Position numbers and translations under genes: made by a program. Of a stretch of DNA of 64,000 bases, positions 8,731 to 17,106 are shown in pieces; within the stretch, counting starts at the first letter, position 1; each line of letters opens with the position of its first letter. The stretch spans positions 248,001-312,000 of the forward strand of contig NZ_SLWQ01000003.1 in assembly GCF_004342425.1 (NCBI RefSeq). The letters are read 5' to 3'. The notes under the pieces are model-generated. The model was not told the origin of the DNA and searched no databases. It was given only the letters and a program-made list of their open reading frames with translations. Source of the stretch: Dokdonella fugitiva. Lineage in GTDB: Bacteria > Pseudomonadota > Gammaproteobacteria > Xanthomonadales > Rhodanobacteraceae.

Positions 8731-10522
8731 CGAGGTGCCTCCGCAGCCACAGCTCGAGCACGACGAGCTGCCAGATGCCGCGCGAGTGGTCCCAGCTGCC
8801 GCGCGCGTGCTCGGCGAGCAGGCGTTCGACGAACGCGCGCTCGAACACGCCGCGCGCGAGCGTGCGCGCATCGAACAGCACCTCGCGCACGAACTGCTGG
8901 AACGGCGCGTCGCTGCGCAGCCACACCGCGACGGGCAGGCCGAAACCCTGCTTCTTCTTCTTCAGCACGTCCTCCGGCAGGATGCCGGCCATCGCCTGCT
9001 TGAACAGGTAGCGCTTGGCCGTGCCGCGCACCTTGCAGTCGGGCGGCAGGCGGCCGGTCCAGGCGACGAGGCGTGGATCGAGGTAGGGATAGCGCGCGCT
9101 TATGCCGTGCGCGCGGCACGCGCCGTGCACCTTGTAGAGATCGTTCTGCGCGATCGCCATGCCGAGGTCGAGGCGCATGATCCGGTGCAACGGGCCCGCA
9201 TGCCCCCCGAGCGCGTACACCTCGCGCATGAATTCGAGCGAGGCGTCGCGCGGCACGCGCGCGCGGAACGCCGGCGTCAGCAGCTCGTCGTAGTCGTCGG
9301 AGCCGAACGAATCGTCGGTGTAGAAGCGATCCGGGTTCGGCAGCGACGCGCGACGCGTGAAATTGTCGATGCGGTTGAGGAAGTGCGAGGAGGAACGGCC
9401 GGCGAGGCGACCGATGCCCCGCGCGAGCGCCTTGAGCGACGCGGGCAGGCGGTGGAACGCCTCCATCACCTGGTCCTTGGCGTAGCGTTCGTTGCCGCCA
9501 TAGATCTCGTCGCCGCCGTCGCCCGCGAGCAAGGTGTCGACCGATTGCGTCGCCGCGAGCGCGGCGCAGGCGAGCGTCGGTACCGCCGATGCGTCGCCGA
9601 ACGGCTGGTCCCACGCCCCGACCACGCGCTCGAGCAGGGCGAGCGCGTCGCCGCGGCTCACGCGCGCGGTGTACGGTTCGGCACCGACCGTGCGGGCGAC
9701 GAGTTCGGCGTAGGCGAGTTCGTCGTAGCCTTCCTCGGCGAAGCCGATGGAGAAGCTGCGCACCCTGGCCTCGGGGCGCTCGCTGGCGAGGATCGAGACG
9801 ATGCTCGAACTGTCGGTGCCGCCGGAGAGGAAACAGCCCCAGCTGCGCGTGTCGGCGGGACGGTAGTCGTGCACGCTCGCGACGATCTGCGCGCGCAGGT
9901 CGCGCGCGAGGGCTTCGTCGCTGCCGCGCAGGTCCTCCGCGTATTCGGGCAGCCAGTAGCGCGTGCTGGCCCCGCGCCTGCCATCCCAGGCGTAGCGCGT
10001 GCCCGGCGTCACGTGCTGCACGCCGGCGCAGATGGTCAGTGGTGCGGGCACGTAGGCGAAGTTGAGGTAGTGGTAGATCGCGAGGGGATCGACCTCGCGC
10101 GCGCACAGCGGGCTCGCAAGGACCAGGCGCAGGTCGCTCGCCAGCAGCACGGTGCCGCCCTGCTCGAGTACGTAGAGCGGCAGCGTCGAGAAGTGGTCGG
10201 TCAGCGCGGCGACGCGGCGACCCTCCGCGCTCCAGACGACCTGAACGAAGCGGCCGCGCCAGCGCGCATGCGGTCCATCACCATCGAGTGCAGCGACGCC
10301 GTCGGCGCACCGGCCCTCGACGAGGTCGGCCAGCGCGAACCAGTGCACGCCGCCGGCTTCGCCGCGGCGCACCGCGCCGCGCGTGGCGATGCGCACGTCG
10401 CCGTCGCCGCAGACGGCATACCCGTCGGGCGCGACGATCGCGCGGGCGGCCGCGGGACCGAACGCGCAGGCGAAGTCGCCGATCACGCTGGCGGGGTCGT
10501 TCATCGTCGACATGCTGGACAT
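8720..10522 (-). CDS. Asparagine synthetase-like protein lacking the glutaminase nucleophile
   Basis: The 600-residue product has an intact synthetase half, with P-loop SGGTDSS (233-239), AGDGGDEIYGG and the later YPYLDPRLV region. Its N-terminal half has the length of the AsnB glutaminase domain but none of its hallmarks. There is no Met-Cys start and no RGPDxEG or NGEIYN motif. It may use free ammonia, receive ammonia from the neighbouring intact AsnB, or use another amine or acyl acceptor, as beta-lactam synthetases do. It overlaps the downstream glycosyltransferase by 11 nt. Three in-frame ATGs (10522, 10513, 10504) compete as starts and none has a clear ribosome binding site, so the first residues are uncertain. 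Confidence 0.82.
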   Translation of the reverse strand: MSSMSTMNDPASVIGDFACAFGPAAARAIVAPDGYAVCGDGDVRIATRGAVRRGEAGGVHWFALADLVEGRCADGVAALDGDGPHARWRGRFVQVVWSAEGRRVAALTDHFSTLPLYVLEQGGTVLLASDLRLVLASPLCAREVDPLAIYHYLNFAYVPAPLTICAGVQHVTPGTRYAWDGRRGASTRYWLPEYAEDLRGSDEALARDLRAQIVASVHDYRPADTRSWGCFLSGGTDSSSIVSILASERPEARVRSFSIGFAEEGYDELAYAELVARTVGAEPYTARVSRGDALALLERVVGAWDQPFGDASAVPTLACAALAATQSVDTLLAGDGGDEIYGGNERYAKDQVMEAFHRLPASLKALARGIGRLAGRSSSHFLNRIDNFTRRASLPNPDRFYTDDSFGSDDYDELLTPAFRARVPRDASLEFMREVYALGGHAGPLHRIMRLDLGMAIAQNDLYKVHGACRAHGISARYPYLDPRLVAWTGRLPPDCKVRGTAKRYLFKQAMAGILPEDVLKKKKQGFGLPVAVWLRSDAPFQQFVREVLFDARTLARGVFERAFVERLLAEHARGSWDHSRGIWQLVVLELWLRRHLDAA

Positions 10523-10591
10523 CCCGGCACGGGCGACCGCGGCGCGCGGATGCGCGGGGTCGCTGAGGATTGGATCGGCAGGGGCATCGCT

Positions 10592-11734
10592 TCAGCTCCC
10601 GCCGGCGGAGTGGGGCGCGCCGGACACGCGTGCGTACACCGCTTCGGTGCGCCGGACCATTTCCTCGATCGCATAGCCCTGCTCGGCGTCGGCGCGCGCC
10701 GCGGTGCCGAGGCGCACGCGCAGCGCGTCGTCGCCGCCGATGCGCTCGAGTGCGGCGGCGAGGGCGTCCGCATCGCCGCCCGGGAACAGCAGCCCGTTGT
10801 GTTCGTGCTCGACGAGCTCGGGGTTGCCGCCGACCGCGGACGCGATCGGCGCGCAGCCCGCGGCCATCGCCTCGAGCACGACATTGGAAAGGCCCTCCTC
10901 GCGCGAGCAGAGCACGAGGAAGTCGGCGCACTGCATCAGCGTTTGCGCGTCGCTGCGCTCGCCGAGGAAGCGCACGTCCGCCTCGAGGCCGAGCTGCCCG
11001 GCGCGATCGCGCAGTTCGGCGTCGAGCGGCCCGCCGCCGGCGAGCAGCAGGAACGGTCGTCGCTCCGGCGCGACGCGCGCGAGGGCATCGAGCAGCAACG
11101 GGATGTCCTTGACGACGACGAAGCGGCCGACGAACAGGCCGCAGCGACGCCCCGGCGGGACGCCGAGCGCATCGCGTTCCGCCGCGCGTCGCTCCGGCGC
11201 GAGCGGTGCGGGGATTTCCACCCCGTTCGGCACGAGGCTGATCTGCGCGAGCGGCAGGCCGGTATGTTCGGCGGTAGCGCGCGCGCCCGCGCGCGCGTTG
11301 GCGATGACCGCGTCCGCGCGCCGCACGATCCAGCGCTTGAAGCGCCACTGCTGGCGCGTATGGTGCAGGCACAGGCCGCGCACGGACGCGATGAAGGCGC
11401 AGCGCGGCGCGAGCGGCAGCACGGCGCGCACCCACAGCTCCGCGGTGAGCGAATAGCAATGCACGATGTCGTAGCGGCCGCGGCGCAGCAACGCGGCGAG
11501 GCACAGCACGAAGCGCGGATCGACGCGGCCGTGCTTGGGCAGTTCGTGCACGCGGATGCCCGCCTCGACGAGGCGGTCGGCAAGGAAGGAACGGTTGCGG
11601 AAAAACAGCAGCTCCGCCTGCCAGCGCGTGCGGTCGAGCCCGGCGAGCAGGTGCGCGATCTGGCGCTGGCTGCCGCCGACCTCCATCTCGTCGCTGACGA
11701 CGAGCACGCGTGCGGGAGCGCCCGTGCTAGCCAC
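10592..11734 (-). CDS. GT4-family glycosyltransferase (GT-B fold)
   Basis: A 380-residue GT4 enzyme with GGSQRQIAHLLAGL in the N-terminal domain, and VGRFVVVKD and EEGLSNVVLEAMAAG in the C-terminal nucleotide-sugar domain. The HTRQQWRFKRW segment is like that of EPS-locus glycosyltransferases that transfer to a lipid-linked acceptor. The start is GTG, preceded by GAAGG with 6-7 nt spacing, and it overlaps the TAG of the upstream glycosyltransferase by 8 nt. It lies in the uninterrupted minus-strand EPS operon. The sugar specificity is unknown. Confidence 0.85.
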   Translation of the reverse strand: MASTGAPARVLVVSDEMEVGGSQRQIAHLLAGLDRTRWQAELLFFRNRSFLADRLVEAGIRVHELPKHGRVDPRFVLCLAALLRRGRYDIVHCYSLTAELWVRAVLPLAPRCAFIASVRGLCLHHTRQQWRFKRWIVRRADAVIANARAGARATAEHTGLPLAQISLVPNGVEIPAPLAPERRAAERDALGVPPGRRCGLFVGRFVVVKDIPLLLDALARVAPERRPFLLLAGGGPLDAELRDRAGQLGLEADVRFLGERSDAQTLMQCADFLVLCSREEGLSNVVLEAMAAGCAPIASAVGGNPELVEHEHNGLLFPGGDADALAAALERIGGDDALRVRLGTAARADAEQGYAIEEMVRRTEAVYARVSGAPHSAGGS

Positions 11735-12965
11735 GCGCGACCTTCACGAAGCAGTCGAACAGGCGCCCGGCTTCGATGCGCACGTCGAACTCGCGCTCGA
11801 CCTTGGCCCGTCCGGCCGCGGCGTAGGCGTCGCGGAGCGCGGGATCGGCGAGCAGCGCGGCGATCGCGTCGGCGAGCGCGGCGGCATCGCGCTGCTCGAC
11901 GATGCGGCCGCTGACGCCGTCGTCGACGAGCTCGGGGATGCCCGACACGCGCGTGCTGATGACCGGCAGTCCTGCCGCCATCGCTTCGGTGAGTACGTTC
12001 GGGATGCCGTCGGCATTGCCCTCCGGCGTGACGACGCAGGGCATGACCATGAGCGTCGATTCGGCCATCGCCCGGCGTACCTCGGCCTGCGGCTTGGCGC
12101 CGACGAAGGCGACGCGGTCCTGCAGGCCGAGCTGGTCGCGCTGCGCCTCGAGCCGTGCACGTTCCTCGCCTTCGCCGATGACGACGCTGTCGAAGGCGAT
12201 GCCACGGTCGCGCAGCAGCGCGAGCGCGGGCAGCAGCACGTCGAAGCCCTTGATCGGGTCGAGCCGGCCGACCGAGAGCAGGCGATGCGGCAGGCGCCCT
12301 TCGCGCGAATAGCGCGTCTCGTCCAGTTCGAGCGCCGAGTGCATGACCTGGATCGGCACCGAACCCGGCGGATCGATCCAGCGCTGCATGTGGCGGACGT
12401 TGTTGCGCGTGATCGTCACCGCGAGGCTCGTCGCGGCGAGCTTGGCCGCCATCATGTGGTCCTCGACGAAGATGTCGTGCGCGCGGCTGGTGAACGAGAA
12501 CGGCTTGCCGAGCAGGCGCGACAGGAACCAGGCGACCGTCGCCGGGTAGGTCGCCCACGGCGCGTGCACGAGATCGGCTTCGAAGGCACGCAGTCGGTGC
12601 AACTGGCCGGCCGCGCGGCAGATCGCGCCGAGGCTGTTGAACAACACCTTCGGCTGGCGCCAGAGGCCGGCGACGAGGCGCGCGACGAAGCCGAGCGTGA
12701 CCAGTGGCCGGCGCAGCACGAGGCCGAGGAAGGCGAGCACCGAGGCGGGCGCGCCGCGCGGATGCAGCGTGCGGTCGAGCAGCACGGCGGCGCGCTCCTG
12801 CACGATCTTCTCGCTCGCCGGTTTCAGCGACAGGATCGAAAGCTGCGCGCCGCGTTCGAGCAGCGCGTGCATTTCGCGCACGATGAACGTCTCCGACCAG
12901 CACGGGAACAGCGAGACGACGTAGAGGATGCGCAGCGGGCGGGGAGAACTCGTGCTCGTGGCCAT
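11727..12965 (-). CDS. GT4-family glycosyltransferase, WcaL/colanic-acid type
   Basis: A 412-residue GT4 enzyme. It starts with LRILYVVSLFPCWSETFIVRE, a feature of WcaL-like transferases (stop the run at 20 residues when comparing). The C-terminal domain has VGRLDPIKGFDVLLPAL and TPEGNADGIPNVLTEAMA, holding the conserved Glu pair of GT4 enzymes. It is probably cytoplasmic and membrane-associated, adding a sugar to the undecaprenyl-linked EPS unit. It begins 3 nt after the GT2 gene stop and overlaps the next GT4 by 8 nt. Confidence 0.85.
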   Translation of the reverse strand: MATSTSSPRPLRILYVVSLFPCWSETFIVREMHALLERGAQLSILSLKPASEKIVQERAAVLLDRTLHPRGAPASVLAFLGLVLRRPLVTLGFVARLVAGLWRQPKVLFNSLGAICRAAGQLHRLRAFEADLVHAPWATYPATVAWFLSRLLGKPFSFTSRAHDIFVEDHMMAAKLAATSLAVTITRNNVRHMQRWIDPPGSVPIQVMHSALELDETRYSREGRLPHRLLSVGRLDPIKGFDVLLPALALLRDRGIAFDSVVIGEGEERARLEAQRDQLGLQDRVAFVGAKPQAEVRRAMAESTLMVMPCVVTPEGNADGIPNVLTEAMAAGLPVISTRVSGIPELVDDGVSGRIVEQRDAAALADAIAALLADPALRDAYAAAGRAKVEREFDVRIEAGRLFDCFVKVARG

Positions 12966-12968
12966 CGA

Positions 12969-14111
12969 TCAGGTGTCCCCGCGTCGGGTGACCGACCACG
13001 CCGCGGCGGCGCGCCCGGTGAGGAAGTCGTGCAGGCCGAGCACGGCGTAACCGTTCATGCGCACGAAGGTCGTGATCACGCGCACCGGCGCGATGCGCAG
13101 CAGCTCCGGCTTGCGCATCGCGGCGAACGCGAGCCCGTAGAACGCGACCTGGGCGAGCGCGAGCAGGGTCCACTTCGGCGACTCGGCGACCAGCGCGAGG
13201 TTGCTCACGAAGGCGGCGAGCATGAACCACGGCGCGAACAGGCGCAGCCACTTGTGGCCCCACAGGCGCCAGCCGAGCGGGTGCGCCCACGGCAGCAGCA
13301 GCGAGGGTTCGCGCGCGATCAGCTGGAAGTTGCCGGCGAGCGTGCGGCGCTTGCGCAGTGATTCGATCGCCGCGTCCTTCGACGGCCGGTCCCATGCGCG
13401 CGCTTCGCTGCTGAAGAGGATGCGCGAGCCGTCACGGGCGATCTGCAGCGGGATCCACAGGTCGTCGAGGATGAGGCCTTCGGGGATCCGCGGCAGCAGC
13501 GCGCGTCGCGCCGCGTACAGCGCGCCGCTGACGCCGACGACCGAGCCGCTCTGCGCTTCGTTGCCGCGGATGAAGGTTTCGTAGCGCCAGTAGAAGTCGA
13601 CGCCGTCGCCGTAGTCGCTGTAGCTGCGCTCGAAGGCGAGCTCGCCGCCGACCGCGCCGACGCGCGGGTCCGACAGCACGCGCAGCAGCGCGCGCAGCGC
13701 GCCGGGTTCGATGCGCTGGCGCGCGTCGGCGAACAGCACGACGTCGGCCTCGAGCCTGGGCACGATGTCGCCGAGGCAGGCGGACTTGCCGCGCCGCACC
13801 GGGAACACGTAGGGCACCAGGCGCGGATCGCCGAACTCGCGCAGCACGGTCGGCGTGTGGTCCTCCGAGCCGTCCGAGGCGACGTGGAAGCGGAGCTTGT
13901 CCGGCGGATAGTCGAGCGCGGCGATGTTCCGGAGCTTGGCGGCGAGTTCCCCGGCGGCATTGTGCGCGACGATGACGATCTCGACGTCCGGCTCCCACTC
14001 GGCCGGTTGCACGCGCCGCGGGCGGTACAGCGCGCGCGCGAGCATCGCGAGCGGATAGCCGAGGTAGGTCCAGCCGAGCGCGAGCAGGCTGAGCACGAAG
14101 GTCCATTTCAT
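12969..14111 (-). CDS. GT2-family glycosyltransferase with membrane segments
   Basis: A 380-residue processive-type GT2 protein. It has an N-terminal membrane helix (MKWTFVLSLLALGWTYLGYP), then a GT-A domain with VEIVIVAHN, the DGSEDHT turn, LFADARQ in the position of the metal-binding DxD, and RKRRTLAGNFQ in the position of the Q-x-x-R-W motif. Three or four further hydrophobic segments follow (about residues 275-355). This layout matches membrane GT2 enzymes that build or extend glycans. The ATG overlaps the TGA of the deacetylase gene (ATGA), indicating translational coupling. Confidence 0.85.
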   Translation of the reverse strand: MKWTFVLSLLALGWTYLGYPLAMLARALYRPRRVQPAEWEPDVEIVIVAHNAAGELAAKLRNIAALDYPPDKLRFHVASDGSEDHTPTVLREFGDPRLVPYVFPVRRGKSACLGDIVPRLEADVVLFADARQRIEPGALRALLRVLSDPRVGAVGGELAFERSYSDYGDGVDFYWRYETFIRGNEAQSGSVVGVSGALYAARRALLPRIPEGLILDDLWIPLQIARDGSRILFSSEARAWDRPSKDAAIESLRKRRTLAGNFQLIAREPSLLLPWAHPLGWRLWGHKWLRLFAPWFMLAAFVSNLALVAESPKWTLLALAQVAFYGLAFAAMRKPELLRIAPVRVITTFVRMNGYAVLGLHDFLTGRAAAAWSVTRRGDT

Positions 14112-14911
14112 CGGGCGACATCCCCCTGGCCGAGCAGGCGGCCGCGCAGGCGTTCGTAACGGCGATCGCCGAGCGCGCGCTTGGCGAAGCCGAGCACGCC
14201 GTAGCGCAGGCGCGCGCGCGCGATGCCGCGACCGGCGATCCAGCGTTCGAGCGTCGCGGCGTCGAGCGCCGCGGTCACGCTCATGCGCGGCAGCGCGCGC
14301 GTACTCGCGGCGCCGTCGAGCACGCCGGGCTCGGAGCCGAGCACGTGCGTGTATCCGCATTCGCGCGCGACCGCCGGCAGCTCGGCGCGCATGCGCCCGC
14401 CCGGCGGCGCGAGCAGGGTGACCGCGGTACCGACGTGGTCCTCGATCGCGAGGCGCGAACGCAGCAGGTCTTCGCGCAGGGCGCGGTCGTCGAGCTCGGT
14501 GAAGTAGCGGTGGTTCCAGCCATGCGACTGGATCGACATCCCGCCTGCCGCCATCTCGCGCAGCTGCGCCCAGCTCGCCAGCCCGGCTTCGCCGACCTTG
14601 CCCGGATTGACGAAGAAGTCCGCGCGCAGGCCGCGCTCGGCGAGCATCGGCCAGGCCAGCGCGTGGTTGCTCGCATGGCCGTCGTCGAAGGTGAGCACGA
14701 CCGCGCGGCTCGGCGCGGCGAGCCAGTCGCGCGCGCTCGTCGCGCCGCCGGCGACGCGCACGAGCGCGTCGAGCTGCGTCGCGAAGCGCGACGCCTCGAC
14801 CGTGTAGTGCGGGTCCTGCGCGGCGTCCGGGCTGCCGGGTCCGCCGATCGCGTGATACATGAGGGCGATGCTGCGCGTCGCCGTCGTGCTGGAGGGAATC
14901 GCGTCGATCAT
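14108..14911 (-). CDS. Polysaccharide deacetylase (NodB-like, CE4 family)
   Basis: The 267-residue protein has the CE4 motifs TFDDGH (74-79), with the catalytic Asp and metal-binding Asp, and SHGWNHRYF (129-137), with the two metal-binding His. APPGGRM follows. It would remove N- or O-acetyl groups from a sugar of the EPS, comparable to the exosortase-A-associated deacetylases. No signal peptide was seen, so it may act in the cytoplasm on precursors or be exported by another route. It lies 12 nt after the barrel gene and overlaps the GT2 gene by 4 nt. Confidence 0.87.
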   Translation of the reverse strand: MIDAIPSSTTATRSIALMYHAIGGPGSPDAAQDPHYTVEASRFATQLDALVRVAGGATSARDWLAAPSRAVVLTFDDGHASNHALAWPMLAERGLRADFFVNPGKVGEAGLASWAQLREMAAGGMSIQSHGWNHRYFTELDDRALREDLLRSRLAIEDHVGTAVTLLAPPGGRMRAELPAVARECGYTHVLGSEPGVLDGAASTRALPRMSVTAALDAATLERWIAGRGIARARLRYGVLGFAKRALGDRRYERLRGRLLGQGDVAR

Positions 14912-14923
14912 CCGGCCCCGTCG

Positions 14924-16228
14924 TCAGCGCGTGTAGGTCACGGAGAGGATGACCGCGTTGTCCGAGTAACCCGCTTCGCGCAGCGTGCTGTCGCGCAGCG
15001 CGTGCGTCGCGCGCAGCGCCCACGTCCAGTGGCTGGTCTGGCGCCACGACAGCGCCATCGAGTAGCTCGCGTCGGTATCGGTGCGGTCGAGGTCGCTGTA
15101 GTCGCGATGCTCGCGGCCGGTCGACAGCGATAGTGCGAAGGTCGGCCGGAACAGCCAGTTGAACGTCGCGGTCCAGCCGTACGCGTGCTGGCTGAAGAAC
15201 TCGCCTTCGATGTAGTCGATCTTGCGCCAGAACGGCGCGACGCTGAAGGTGTAACGCTCCTCGCGGTGGTTGAAGTCGAGGCCGATGCGCTTCTCGACGT
15301 AGAGCTGCGGCGAGATCACCGCACCGTTGCGGCCGCTGCCGACGCCGAGGTTGCCGATCGAGGCGGGATCGATGACGAGATCCTGGCTCGCGTCGGCGAA
15401 CTGGCGCGCCGCGCTGATGCCCAGGTCGGTCGCCGACGACGGCATCCAGCGCAGGCCGAAGCTGAGCAGCGCGCCGGAACGGTTGTCGGGCCCGCGCAGG
15501 TCGACCCAGCTGTAGCCCGCGGCGGCCTGCAGCTTGAGCGTATTGGTGGTGTGCTCGTAGCCGACGTAGGCATCCTCGCGGTCGTAGTCGAACGGTCGCG
15601 ACGCGGCTTCGTCGTAGCGCACGCGCGATGCGGTCAGCGAGCCGCTGACGGTGTCGAGCGCGCCGAGCAGCCAGGCGAGGCGCGCCGCGGCGCTGAACCG
15701 GTCGCTGTCGAAGTCGTTCGTTTCCTCGGCGTAGGTGTTCGTGTAGCGCAGGTCGAGGCGGCCGCGCAGGTTGTCGCCGAGGCGCGCGCGCCAGGTCGGC
15801 CCGGTGCTGAACACGTTGGTCTGCTGCTGGTTGCTCGGCACGTCCGCCTGCAGCACGTTGACCGGCTGGCGGCCGAGGTAGTCCTCGGCGACCCAGTCGA
15901 AGCGCTCCGGGCTGATCGACCACGTCGCCACGCCGGAGAGCAGGCCGCGCAGTTCGTCGGAGAACTTGCCGCCGAGGTAGTCGCGGTACGAGACGCTGCC
16001 GGCGGCGGTCGCGCTGAGTACCGCGCCCTGCTGCCTCAGGTCGAAACCGAGGGTCGGCGTCAGCACGGTCTCCTCGACCGGGTTGTCGCGGCTCAGGTTG
16101 ATGTTGTCGTTCTGCTCGAGTTCGACGCCGACGCTGTAGTTCAGCGCGGGCTCCGCCTGCGCCGACGGCGCGCCGGCCGCGGCGAGCGCGATGCCGGCGG
16201 CGAACCAGCCGCGATGGGTGATACGCAT
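14924..16228 (-). CDS. EPS-associated outer-membrane beta-barrel protein
   Basis: A 434-residue protein with a signal peptide (residues 1-25, ending A-Q-A). About sixteen alternating amphipathic strands follow, and it ends in an aromatic/Thr-rich strand (LSVTYTR), as outer-membrane barrels do. Its opening YSVGVELEQNDNINLSRDNP resembles the PEP-CTERM-system-associated outer membrane protein family. It probably helps the polymer cross or attach at the outer membrane. The ATG is preceded by a strong GGAGGGGAG site. A 104-bp gap separates it from the kinase-like gene, the longest gap inside this part of the operon. Confidence 0.82.
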   Translation of the reverse strand: MRITHRGWFAAGIALAAAGAPSAQAEPALNYSVGVELEQNDNINLSRDNPVEETVLTPTLGFDLRQQGAVLSATAAGSVSYRDYLGGKFSDELRGLLSGVATWSISPERFDWVAEDYLGRQPVNVLQADVPSNQQQTNVFSTGPTWRARLGDNLRGRLDLRYTNTYAEETNDFDSDRFSAAARLAWLLGALDTVSGSLTASRVRYDEAASRPFDYDREDAYVGYEHTTNTLKLQAAAGYSWVDLRGPDNRSGALLSFGLRWMPSSATDLGISAARQFADASQDLVIDPASIGNLGVGSGRNGAVISPQLYVEKRIGLDFNHREERYTFSVAPFWRKIDYIEGEFFSQHAYGWTATFNWLFRPTFALSLSTGREHRDYSDLDRTDTDASYSMALSWRQTSHWTWALRATHALRDSTLREAGYSDNAVILSVTYTR

Positions 16229-16332
16229 TGGTCTCCCCTCCCTATCAGGACCCGCGGTTCCCGCGTCCACGGCAACCGCACCCGCGAGCCGATACGTCAC
16301 GTTTCCTCGACACGCGTGCCGCACCATGCGGA

Positions 16333-17106
16333 TCAGGGCAATTCGTCGAACACCACGCCGGCGAAACGGTTCGGGTCGAAGATCGCCGCCGCCTGCGCGA
16401 TCGCCGCCGGTGTGTCGCGACCGTAACCGGCGACGAGCACGACGAAGTCGGCGAGGTCGGACAGGATGCGCGCGTCCGGCGAACCCTTCACCGCCGGGCC
16501 GTCGAGGAACAGGTAGCGGTCCGGGTAGCGGCAGCGCAGCGAATCGAGCGCGGCGCGCATGCGGAACGAGGAAAAGTATTCGCCGCTGGTTTCGCGCGGC
16601 TTGCCCGACGGGATCAGGCGCAAGCGCGGGATGCCCGTGCGGTGGATGATCGGCTCCATGCCCATCGCCGGGTGGTCGAGGTAGTCGATCAGGCCGGGGC
16701 CCGGTTCCGTGCCGAGCGCCTTGTGTTGCGCGGCATGGCGCGGATTGCAGTCGATCAGCAAAGCGGTCTTCGCCTCGTCGAACGCGAACGCGGCGGCGAG
16801 GTTGCGCGCGACGAAGCTGCCGCCGGAGCCGGGGCTGACCGGCGCGATCATCGTCACGAAGTTCTGGTCGCCGCCGAGCGCGAGCAGGCGCGTGCGGATC
16901 TCGCGGAACGCGTCGGCCTGTTGGCGCACCGAATCGTCGCGATGGATCAGGCGTCGCTCGTCCAGCTGGCGCGGCGTCAGCGCGTTCGGCTCGGCCATGC
17001 GCGCGATCGAGCGGCTCGCGCTCGTGCGCACGCCGAGCTTGCTCGCGGCGGCCTCGAGCGCGCCGCCGACGTGGTCGGCCGGCTTGCCACTGTCGCCCGC
17101 GCTCAT
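16333..17106 (-). CDS. BY-kinase/Wzc-domain-like ATPase with degenerate Walker A
   Basis: The 257-residue protein has the fold pattern of the cytoplasmic tyrosine autokinase partner of Wzz-like proteins. The putative P-loop reads APVSPGSGGSF (88-98): the Lys of the normal G-K-S/T is Gly. The Walker A' region is LLIDCNPR (116-123), where the second Asp is Asn, and Walker B is YLFLDGPA (198-205). No Tyr-rich C-terminal tail is present. ATP hydrolysis and autophosphorylation are therefore doubtful, and it may act as a structural regulator of chain length. Its ATG overlaps the TGA of the chain-length gene (ATGA), which fits a two-protein Wzc. Confidence 0.82.
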   Translation of the reverse strand: MSAGDSGKPADHVGGALEAAASKLGVRTSASRSIARMAEPNALTPRQLDERRLIHRDDSVRQQADAFREIRTRLLALGGDQNFVTMIAPVSPGSGGSFVARNLAAAFAFDEAKTALLIDCNPRHAAQHKALGTEPGPGLIDYLDHPAMGMEPIIHRTGIPRLRLIPSGKPRETSGEYFSSFRMRAALDSLRCRYPDRYLFLDGPAVKGSPDARILSDLADFVVLVAGYGRDTPAAIAQAAAIFDPNRFAGVVFDELP

